Part shown: positions 10,352-21,990 of the stretch, one piece after another
Position numbering within the stretch: position 1 is the first letter of the stretch
Layout of the letters: each line of letters starts with the position of its first letter
Assembly: GCA_017506865.1 (NCBI GenBank)
Contig: JAFCMP010000346.1
Coordinates: 372,001-436,000 of the forward strand
Origin: Tribonema minus
Taxonomy: Eukaryota > Sar > Xanthophyceae > Tribonematales > Tribonemataceae
Reading direction: 5' to 3'
DNA length: 64,000 bases
Notes under the pieces: model-generated
The model's input: only the letters and a program-made list of their open reading frames with translations
Told to the model about the DNA's origin: nothing
The model's database searches: none
Translations under genes and position numbers: made by a program

Positions 10352-11962
10352 AAAGCATATATTCATAATGCTCTGATGCCTGTGCCGGCTGCGATGACTG
10401 CGCTTTTTCCAGCAGGTGTAGCAGCCAGTCGCCAATGGCGCAAGTGAGGCACGCGCGTGAAAGTGGCGACCACCATGCGGCTCTAGAGGGGCACTGGGTG
10501 GTAAAGAGCAGTGGCACTCTGGCCCGGCCGGGCGAAGTGAGCTCGGCTGCGTATATATCTTGGTTGTATGGGCGGTCTGACTGGCGGCGCCAGCAGGAGT
10601 GACTGCGGGGGCGCTGGCAGCTCGCAGCTCTGAGCTCCCCGCAGCTTGTTGTTCATCTTCGGGAAAGCGACAGTCATGCGGGCTGGTCCGCATGTGAAGG
10701 TATGTATGTATGAGATGTATGGCAGCTGGTCAGCACTAGTGAGCAGCGCTGTCACTGAGGCACGGGCATTCGCGCTTGCGGTGCGTGGCCGCACTGCACT
10801 GCTTTCGCCGCAAGAGGCGGCCGGCACTCGCCCCGCATCAGCCGCTGCGCGCGTCAGATGTTGCTTCAACATCAGGCCGCGCAGTTGGGCAGGAGCGCCT
10901 GTGCATTCATGAGCCGTTGGTGGATGTGTCTTGTGCCTGTAACATTGCTGCCATCAAGTGTGCCGTCAGCGGCTGTCTCTTACACAAATTGCCTGTTATG
11001 ACAGGTTACCCAGTCAATGTGTACATTACTCATAGCTTATGTCTGGCAGCGGCTCGCTTGCTTGCTGATTCCCATAGGACAGCACCAGCAGCGGTATATT
11101 GTGGGGAGACAACAACGACTTCTGTAACAGACCCAATGTTGACCTGGGTAGCTCACGAAGGCAGGCACTCCCTGTCACTTTAGAAGGTGATGGGAGCTTT
11201 GACTGATGCTCCAATTACACAATACGCTTTTGCACTTGCCCCCCAGCTGTGCCCTCTGTTGCTGCTTTACTGCCGCTGCCTGCATATTTGTATCCGCAAC
11301 ACCGCGCTGTGAGGTGCTGTGTGTATGCTCAATGTGCGTTTATTGCTGAGCATGATCTACCACCCGCTCGAACTGACAGCGACCTTGATTTTTTTCAGCA
11401 CTCGCTCTGCAAATAGGTATGCACTTCATGAAGGCGGTCAGATCAGATGAGGCGTCAAACACACTTAGTGCCATTATTTTGATGGTCGCCAGCATGCGGG
11501 CATGCTTTGCATGCACGATCTGTGGAAGTTCACCATTTCGCTGCCTCAGTCACTCAAGTGGGCAGTTTACGGTATGTGCATCTCGTGCTGTTCCCAGCAT
11601 TCGGCGATTTACCATGTGCATATGAATGCGGCCCCCCCTCCAGCCCCTCCCGTGTCTACCACAACAGCTCACACAACACATACCCCTGCATGGCAGCATT
11701 GCGAGTTCAGTGAATTACCTGCATCAGCGATTGAGCGCAATGATGACGCTTAAAACATTTGCAGCCTGCCGCTTTGTGCAGCGTCACTCGCGTCAGCTAA
11801 CTTGAGCATGCTGCCTGGCGGCTACATGCGTGTACCATCGATAGGGTCAACAAAGGCTGGCATCCGCGGACGGCAACGGTGACACAACGGCTGAAATGCG
11901 CAACAGCATTTCCACTTTGACTTCGCTCCTGCCATTACCGCAGTGCTGCGTGCACGACATTG
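10352..11962. other. Convergent intergenic region
   Basis: Lies between the 3' ends of paralogue B (plus) and the multi-NDPK gene (minus). Several short open frames overlap on both strands without recognisable domains. I see no RNA gene and no clear repeat array. Confidence 0.4.
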
Positions 11963-14900
11963 TCACTGCCCCTGTGATGCTGCTGCGCGCAGGTCCGCTT
12001 GAGCCTCTCCATTGTCCCCCTCGTCAGCATCAGAGTCGTGCAAAACTGACTCTATCTGCATACTGGCCCCATAGAGTTGTTCAAAAAACAGCGCCAACTC
12101 TGCAGCCGCGGCGGCCGATGTAGGACTTGCGAACGCCCCGGCAACACCGGAGTTCAAGTTGAACGTGTGCAAACCGCAAGAGGCAGCAGTGCTCCACCGG
12201 TGGCCCAACCCCAGGCCCAAGCTGCGGCGATAGTCGCTGATTGTGGGAACGGCGGTAGCTGCGCGTGCGTGAGTGCTGCCCCTGCGCATGCATGCGAAGG
12301 GCAGCAGAGGCGTGAGCCATGCGTTGATACTGTGCTGTCATCCAGTGTATGACAATTTGGGGCATGTGCCTTGCAACGCTTGACTTCAAGTTGTGCTGAT
12401 CATTTTCGTTTGGACACGACGTGTATGTTTCTGCTACTGATGGACACGTTGCGCTGGTACAACGCACTCAAAGCGCACGATGGTCCCAATGACATGGCAC
12501 AAGTTGCGTAATCTGCTGCAGAATACCACATGACGTGATTTGTGGATGGACAACTACACCAACGACCATTCGACATAGTATTGACATCGCAACACGTCTC
12601 CACGGCTGGTGCAATGAACAACATGAGCATCCGCAATCACAGCTGCTCGAGCTACATAAATACAACATTTGATGTCTTGCATATGTAGCCCCGACATGAT
12701 TCACTACATGGCGGCTCCAGCCCCCCTGCGTCAGCTGCGCATGCAGCACACACTCTGAAAGAAAACGCATTAGGAAAACTTCCCAGACAACCCTGAACCG
12801 CACCGCTCATCGGCTGTGCACAGCAAGACACACACCACTTCCGCACGACTTGTCCCGTCAAGGGCTTGATACTTCAAATTCAACTTCAACCTGGTACAGC
12901 ACGGTTCAGGGGGCTTGATACTTCAAGTTCAACTTTCAGCGATACGTACAGCAGCGCTCACCCCGTGAGCGCGAGCAGGCGCGCGATGGCGTTATCCCGC
13001 TCCACAGCGAGAAGCAGACACGGCGCGCCCGCGAGATCACGCTTGAAGTTAGGGCCAGGCGCCCGGTGACGCTCCTCAGCGGCCTGACCGCCACCGCCGC
13101 CGCCGCTGCCGCTGCCGCCGCCGCCGCTGCCGCTGCCGCTGCCGCCCTTGCTGCCGCCGCCGCCGCCGTCGCCGCTGCCGCTGCCGCCGCCGCCGCCGCC
13201 GTTGCCGCCGCCGCCGCTGCTGCCGCTGACGCTGCCGCCGCCGCCGCTGCTGCCGCGCCGGGCTGCGGCGTAGGCGTCAATCAGCGGAGCACTGAGGCGC
13301 TGCAGTCGCATACCTACCAGCCCAAAGCCCTCCGAGGTGACGGCGTCCACTATGGCGGAGATGGGCTGCGACGGGGAGGCAGCGGTAGGGGGGCAGTAAA
13401 TAGGGGCGCACACCAGCATCATCTAGGTGTTTTAAGAGTGTCTTTGGAACTGTCTTCAACCTGGAACATAATAGTGACATGGTAACACCAGGGGCGCTGC
13501 AACAACATTCATTTGCAAGTAGCTGTTCAAATGTCTGTAGAGTGTCTTTGACCTGGGATTTATAAGCGACATGGTGGCAGCAGGGCGCTGCAGTCACATT
13601 CTTGCCAGCGCAGACCCCTTGTGGTGATAGTGGCCACTTAGGCACAGATAGGGTGCACAACGGAGGACACTGAGGCAGACAATGCACACGTCGAGTCGCA
13701 TGTCGGTTCGAACTGATTCTGTCCATTCATTCACAGCAAAATGCTGAGGTACGATCCTCAATTTTGTTTTCAAGTTGCCCACCTCTGAGAAGGAAAATTT
13801 GCAGTGTGTGTGGCGGTAGGGGCTGCACACAAGCACAATGCATAACTGTGCAAGGCGCCTTGCATCTGCACATCTATCAGCAACGTGCTGACAGAAAGAC
13901 TCGTGTTCACGGCAACAAGAGAGTCAGAGTCATCGGTCATCGCGCAACGGTCCGGATCACATACATGCATGCACAATGTCCTTCAGGTCTGAGAGCGCGC
14001 AGCTCACTATGGTGCCAGCGATGGGAAACCAAGGGATCCTAGCAGACAGAACACTTGCGGCTAGTGCATGTGTTTGCCAGACAAAGTGATTGTTGAGGCC
14101 CAGGCGGCAAACATGAAACAGCCACGTCAGTGCCCAGCAGGACCCACTCTCAACATGAGCTGAGCTGTGCGCTGTCCAGGTCAGTCGCAGGCATCTATAG
14201 GCTGAACCAGATACATGCACAATGCGCTTCAGGTTAGTCCCAGGCGTCACGAAGCTGAGCACTGAGCACACACTGAGAGCTCACCTGCTCCTCCAGCAGC
14301 TTCGGCGTGACGACGAGCACGCTGGTCTCGCTGAGCGCTGCTGCACTGTCGTGGCTGCACCTCACGGCGCGGCACCCCCTGGCAGGTGCCAGCTGGCGAT
14401 CCTCGCAGCTCTCATCTGCGGCATGCACGAAAGCGTTCGGCGCATGGTGAACGCTAAGCCAAACCCTAGGCCTAGCCCTAACCCTGACCCGAACCCTAGC
14501 CCTAAGGTGCAAGTGCGTACACATCATGTGGGGCAGCCGTGTGAGACAGAGCATGTGCAGATCCAGCAGCAGCGTGGAAGTGTACCTGAATGAATGGCTC
14601 GATATACAGTTCAATTTTTACGGCCATGAGCGTGTGTGTGTAGTCATGGCATAGCGCATCTATCTTCTTGTTTGCAGCCTTGCCCACGTGCACATACCCT
14701 CTCTAGTCCCCCATGTGTATCATCAGCAGATGTGCTCTCTACAAGCGCCCGCTGCTTCATTGTTGCGACCGGAACCGTTGACGGCACTTGACAGCGCTCA
14801 CAGACCCAGCGGCCATTCGTGGTGATCACATGTCTCCTGAAGCGTCGCGCATGCGCGCTAGCTTCACAATCACTTCAAACGCGAACAACTTTCTATACAC

Positions 14901-17900
14901 ACTGCGTACCACCCCGATATGCATCATGAGATACGTCAACAGTACATCAAGCGTCGTTGTAGTGTACCTTGTGAGTCACTTGAATTGTCAAACAGCAGTC
15001 CCTCCAGCTGCGGAACAGAAGCAGCAGCGCTCGGCGCAAAGAGCCCCTCGCACCCCCCATCCATGCCACCCATACCACCGCCGCTGCCGCTGCCGCCGCC
15101 GCTGCTGCTGCTGCCGCCGCCGCCGCCGCCGCCGCTGCCGCCGCTGCCGCCGTGCACCAGCTGCGACAGCTTGTACACGGCGTTGTGGCGCTGCACGAGC
15201 ACTGACACGCATGCGCCGTCGGCAAGCTGCGCGGCTGCTGCCGCGGCTGCGTCTGCGCTGCTGTCGTGTGCGAGGTGCGCCGCAGCAGCATCCGCCGCCT
15301 CCTGAAATGCATGCATTTTGCAGTGTAAAAGCAACCTTTACAAGCGCAGGATTGTCTGGAATGGAGCTTGTTACAGCCTCAGGCATCGTCACGGGATGGT
15401 GTCGCGAGCAGCTGTGCAGGTGCTGCTGCCGCTGCTGCTATCACTGCCGGTCCTGCTGCTGCCGCTGCTTCGTCGATGACACTGCGGTGCATAAGGTGCG
15501 TGCTAGCAGCTGCAGTCACCGCCGCTTTCAGCTGGCATGCGGCAGGTTATCTGTGCTGCACCCTTAAGAGAAGCACTGGCACTTGGCGCAGAACTGTGCA
15601 TCATCATGTTCATGTGTACAATACCAGTCGCCTTTGCAATGCGTTACAGGCCAACAGCTCGAAACCTGAAGAATGCACATGCATATGCAGCGCCGCACAC
15701 CCTCGCCCGCTCAAGTCGTCGCACCGCACGCACACGCCCATGGGAACAATGCACTACCACCCATCGAGAATCAATCATGATTTATCATTAATAATAACAA
15801 AGCATCTGCGGCAGGTATCCGTAGACGCGGACAACACTGCAAGCGCAGCACAAACGGCACGGCACCGCGCGCACCTGACCCAGCTTCAACAGCTCGCAAC
15901 GCAGCAGCGCAAAGCCCTCGCGCTCCAGCCGCCGCAGCGCGCGCGCGAGCGCGCCGCGCCGCTGCCGACGCCGCGAAGCCGCCGCGTCCGCGATCAGCAG
16001 CACGGAGCGCTGCCGCGGCAGGCGCTGCGCAAAGTACGGCAGCAGCGATATCTTCCCATCGACTTCGACTTCATCTTCAAGCGTGCCGATCGCGGCGCGG
16101 CGCCGCGCCACGTGCGCGCCGGCGGTGGCGTCGTCGTGCAGTGACTCTCCGTTGGGCGGGAAGAACGCCGCCGCCAGCTGCAGCGCGCTGCGCGCGTACG
16201 CGGCCATGATCACCTGCGAGAGCGCAGGGTGCGGGGCAGGGTCGGTGTGTGCAGCAGAGCGGCATTGAAAAGTTGCTCACGCCTGCCTCATCAGCATGCA
16301 CCATGTTGCTTATTCAAACGTGACAATGGGGATACTGCTGCGGCAGGCGGCGCTCTCAAATGCGGCAAAGCTGAAAAGAGCACTTGAATGAGGCAAAACG
16401 GGGTGCGTGAGGTTTGATTGCCAGGAACAACTTCAGGCGGTTCTCTAAAGGTATCGCGAAGAGAGGCATACCTAGTAGCCCACGATCATTGCGCCTGCCT
16501 GGTTGTACGCGTTCACGTGTCAACATCACCAAGTCAGAAATTTCACACTTAAAAGCATAATGCAACACGCTCAAAAGCGCGGTGACGCCCCCGTAGAGAG
16601 CGCGCGGCAACCGTGGCGCCTCCGCACATGCTCGCAAGCAGTCCGCACAACCGACGAGCGTTACCGTGGCGGCGGACCTGTTTTGTTGAGATTGCTCATC
16701 TCTCACGTCTTTTCCTTCGAGCAACTGCCTACTTCAACACCAACTTCAACGTGCTCACCGGCGCGGCGGCGCCCCCATACAGCGCGCGCAGCGATCAAGT
16801 GAACTGTCAAGTTCACACCAACTTCAGCGTGCTCACCGGCGTGGTGACGCCCCCATACAGCGCACGCAGCGACTGCGGCGCCTCCGCTCGCGCCCTCGCG
16901 TAGTCCGCAGGCCCTACGAGCGCTGCCACGGTGGCCGCGCAGCCTAGCCCCCTTAGCACGAGCACCAAGAGGGGCTGGCCCGTCAGAGGGAAAGTTGCGC
17001 TTTCAGCGGCGCTGGCGTCCATGCAGGCAACTTCAACAGCGCGCGCCTGCGGGCGCGCGGCGAGCGAGAGCGCGGCAGCACGCTTCAGCGCGTGTGGGGG
17101 GTGAGCGCTGATGCGGGTGACAGCCGCTGAGCCGTGGCACATGCGTACTCTGAGCAGCTTTTGTGTACACTGTATTGGTAGCGGTGAGCGGGTTGACGGC
17201 GTGCATGTCCGCATGCGTTGAAGTACGGCACAAGCTTGAAGTACGTGGCATGTCGCAGCGGTTACAGGCACGATAAGCGCGTGCAGCGCTGGCAGCGCGC
17301 AAGCATCTGCTGACGTCACTTGAAGTTGCTGAGATCAGTTTTTCTTTCGTTCGTGCAAACCGCAGAAGGCTGAGCCAAGCGGTCAGCGTCACTGGATACG
17401 CCGCATCAATGTGGGAGAGTCAACCACACAACACACACACTGTAATTCACAGTTGAAGTACACATACCTGACCCTCCGCGGCCGCCGGCGTGTACGCCAC
17501 CCCCAGCACCTCGAGCCCCCTGCTCTCCCCCGCCGCAACGCCTGCGGCATCCAAATCCGACGGCAGCGGCGCACCGCCTGTACCCATCGCGTCGTTGCCA
17601 CGCTTGTTGAGCAACTGATGCAGTATCGTGCCGGCGCAGTGGGCGTCGCGCGCGAAGGCGTCGCCGGCGATGACGACCGTTACGGTTTCGTCTGCCTCCG
17701 GGTCGCAGCAGTGCTCAACGGGAAATGCTGCCGCAGCGGCCGCGCGCGCCGCCGCCACCTGCAGCACCACCGCCACAGCGGCTATGTCAGCAGCAGCGGC
17801 AGTAGCAGTAGCAACGGTAATTGCAGCAGCAGCGGCGGCGGCGGCAACGGCAGCAGCAAGGCGGCAGCATTCAGCGAGTGAGTGCAGCAGGGCGGAATGA

Positions 17901-20900
17901 TAGTGCACCAGGGAGCGGAAGAGTGTGATTGAAGCGCCACTTCGTGCGCGAACAGGCCTACTGGCGACCACAGAGTGCTGAAAGCGCGCCTGCGTCCACA
18001 ACCAACGTCATTGCTCAGCTGCGAAGGCCAATCATAACCCTGAAGCCACGCGAGCAGCAGCCTGGTTACGGCGCAGTGGGCGGCCGCCAGCGTATGTGCA
18101 ACTAAAAAACACGCGGGCACCTCCGACCTATTGAGCTTTTAAGAGTGAAGTACAAGTTCATTGCAGTTGTCTCACAGACAGCATCACACCAGCAAGCCCC
18201 AGACTTACCTCCGCCTCCGTGGGCGCCAGTGCCGCACTCCCCCCCGCAGCAGCGCTCCACATCTGCGCCGCCTCCTGAGCGCTGCTGGACACCCATGCTG
18301 AGCCGTGCGCGCTGCTGCTGCTGCTGCTGCCGCTGCTGCTGCTGCCGACGATCTCGCGGCACGCGCTCGCCGCCGCCTCGCGCGCGTTCTCCCCGCATAC
18401 TACAATCACCAAGCATCGGTCACTTGCGCTGCGCGCCGCCACATGCGACTCAGCACCGCCCTCGGCCACGGTAGTGATGCCTGCCACATCGCCGCTGCCG
18501 CCGCCGCCGCCAAGTTCTGCACCTGTTCCACCCCCACCGCAGCTGACAACGCAACACTGTGCTCCCGCGTGCAACTGCGCGCTGCCACCACTGCTGCCGC
18601 CACCGCTGCTGCCGTACCCCGCTTCACGCAGGCGGCGCACTGGCACAAAGCGCACATCCAACAGGCGCAGCCCTGTTCGCCCCGCCATCGCGGCGATGAT
18701 GCGACCCGCTGCTGCTGACGGCAGCGCCGGCGGCAGCGCGCACGCGCACAGCTCATCGCGGGGGCGCAGCAGCGCGCAGGGCAGCGGTTGCTGCGCCGCC
18801 GCCGCTGCCGCCGCGGGTTCTGCTGCACCGACGTCAGCAACTCCTGAGTTGCTGCCGCCGCTGCCGTCGCCGCTGCCGCCGCTGCCGTCGCCGCTGCCGC
18901 CGCTGCCGTCGCCGCTGCCGTTGCCGCTGCCGCCGCCGCTGCTGCCTCCGAGCCAGTCGCAAGCTCTGCCGCGTGGTGTTGCAATCGGGCGGGAGCACGC
19001 GGAATGACTACTAACAGCAGCGCCGGCAGCAGCAGCAGCGGCAGCGGCGGCAGCAGCAGCAGCAGCGGCCTGCGCGCGGAGCGACCCCGCATCCGTCAGT
19101 CGCGCCAGCTGCGGATCCTCGGGCCCGAGCGCCGCTGCCCAGCGCGCGCGGGCGCGGAAGCCGCGCACCGCCAGCAGCAGCACCGGCGGCGCTGCTGCTG
19201 CTGCCGCCGCCGCCGCTGTCGGTGGCGGGGCGTGAGTAGCGCCTGCGGAAGTTTCAGTTTGAGCTGCTGAAGCGTGCTGCTGATTGAAGTTGGTGCTGCC
19301 GTCCGGCGTCGTGTACAGGAGTCGCAGCGCGGAGGCGTAGAGGCCCTCGGAGCGCACGCGAAGCAGCACGCGCGCCAGGAGCGGCGTGTGCGCAGGGCGC
19401 AGCAGCGAACCGTGCAGCAGGCTCAGCGCCGTTTCTGACTGGTGGTCTGGTGCTGCTGCATAGGCAGCGCTGGCAGCGGCAGTGTCAGCACCACCGGCAT
19501 CGGTGGCAGCGGCCGGCAAGTGCAAACCGGTGTCGGTGGCAGCATCAGAAGCAGCAGCAGCAGGAGCAGCACCAGCAGCAGCAGCAGCAGCAGCACTAGC
19601 GATGGCCACGACGTAGGGGGCTGCGGCGGGGGGGCGTGTCAGCAGCTCAACGGGCAGCAGCGCTCCACCCGCGCCGGCGCGAACAGAAACGAGGCAGGCA
19701 AGAGGGGCGCCGGTGCAGCAGCTGCCGCCAAACGGGGGAGCGCCTTTGGCCTCTTTTAGGGCGGTGGCTGCGTCGTCGTGGTGTCTGATGAAGTCGCGTA
19801 TAGTCGTCGCTTCCAGCCACCTGCACGCGAGAGAACATTGCAAGCATGGCAGATTGTGTGGAGGTGAAGTGTCAGGAGTGCTCCAAGCGCGCACACAAAT
19901 ATATGTACTTCCGCAGCGCAATTACACACCTTTGATGCCTCAACACGTGTTCAGTGCTTGAACACCAGGACAACAGTCGGCCTGTGAGCCGTGCCTTAGA
20001 CTACGCACAACGCGCATACATTTGCAAGATGCTTGCATGCCCACATTATATCTAATGCGACCCCCATCTTCCTCTGGCACCACATGGTGTGAGGCAGCCA
20101 TGATGCAACTCCAACTTCAACTCTACCGTGCACCGTCAGGCATGTCCATCCTCTTGCCGCCTTAGAACGTGTTCAGTTCCTGACTGTCAGCGCAACGGTT
20201 GGCCCGTGAGCCGCGCACCGAAGCACAACGCGCATCCAATTGTAGAACCCTTGTACGCCCGCGTTGTGTTCAATGCAATTCCCATCTTTCTGTTGCAATA
20301 AATCGTGTGCAGCCATGATGCAACTGTAACTTCAGTCCACTGCACTCCACTCATGTCCACCCTGCAGTCATGGCCTCGCAGTCATATGTGGCTTGTGCAT
20401 CTTGGAAACATAATCGTAGACCTAAACCAAGCTCTGCCTGCACACACTCACTAGCCAATCAGCCACTTTTGGGGGCTTCTCATATTGGGAGGGCACTTCA
20501 CATGCTCAGATTCTGTAAAGCTCATACTGCAACATGATGATGAAGTACGCAATGGCATCACCTTTGCATGGCTTCCACCGCCGAGGTGCCCGTAGGTATG
20601 GGTGTACCCTCCCGCAGCTGCACGGCCAGCAGAAATACGGGCTGCATCAAGCACCGCAGACATGCACACATGCACACACACACACACGGTGGATGGTGAG
20701 ATGGCAGCAGGGATGGCTTCTGTGTCACTCGCATCAAACCAACTACACATGGACGTGCCATCGCCAAGATTATGCAATGACTGCAGCAGCGGCGACCACG
20801 GTTATTGGTGGAAGGCACTTGCGGCTAACCATCCCTTGTCACCTAGAGCTCAACGATCGTTTTGATTCGTTTTTCATTATGCAATTACTGGCGAGCACAT

Positions 20901-21959
20901 GCATTCCTGAGTGACCGCTGTGCTGCGCAAGCACGCATGCGCCCCGTACACTCAGGGGGAGTGCAGCTTCAACTTCAACGACTGTCATTTCAAGTTCATT
21001 CTCTCATTCAACAACAGCAGCGCTCACCTGTACGGACTCTGTGCCGCCGGGGGGCACGCGCCATGGCACCGCCGTGTACAGTGCGCCGACCAGCCGGAAC
21101 GGCAAATCACCATGCTGAGCAGCTGATGCAGCAACTTCAACCGCATCTTCAACTGCCGCTGTGCGCCCCAGAAACGCCGCCAATACCCAGCATACCAGTC
21201 TGCCCAAAGCCCCCGGCGCATCTGGCAGCGCCACCACTGCGCAGCGGGACAGTTCTTCGGCCGGCGCCAGAAGTGGAGAAGGTTTTTCCGTTGTGGACCG
21301 TTTTGCGAGCTGGTGCTGTGCGTGCAGCGCTGCCCACAGCTGCGGCGGCAGCGTAGGGAGGGGCGCGCACGCAGCAGCAGCAGCAGCCGCAGCAGCAGCA
21401 GCAGCAGCAGCGGCAGCAGCGGCGGCAGTGGCTGAGCGGCGCTCTTGCGGCAGCGGCGGCGGCGGTACGAGTTGCCCTATCTGCCCGGTGGCATGAGCCG
21501 TGTCAGTCGCGTGCTCGCTCGCCGCACTCAACTGACGTTGAACTTTAAGGTCCTCCATAACTTCAACACCTCCGCCCGCCACTCGCGGGGCTGTGCCCTG
21601 CTGCCAGTCGCCGCCCCCACCGCCACCAGATGCGCCGGCGTCTCCAAATGCCGCAGCGGCTTGTCCGTCATCACCACCTGACGCACTGGCCCCACTGACC
21701 ACTTCTGCATCGTCGCTGCCGCCAATTTCGCGCGCTGCCGTTGCCGCCTGCGTCGCGCGCGCGCGCTCGTCCAGCCGCAGCAGCGCCTCCGCCGCCGCCG
21801 CCGCGCGCCGCTGCGCAAGCAGCTTGCTGAGCCGCGCCTCATAGCTGGCGCGAGCCGCAAGGGCCTCAGCGTGCGCGCGCGCTGCACGCTCCGCGCGCTC
21901 GGCCGCTGCTGCTGCCGCCGCTGCTGCTGCTGCTGCTGACTCTGATTCCGCTGCTGCTG

Positions 21960-21990
<31 letters not shown>

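Noticed and set aside
13700-13725. B-box-like GGTTCGAACTG suggesting a tRNA gene
   Set aside because: No A box or cloverleaf could be drawn around it on either strand.
18406-19270. Several long frames on both strands across 18.4-19.3 kb
   Set aside because: All are products of GCN trinucleotide runs; only the minus frame with NDPK-like segments is consistent with flanking exons.
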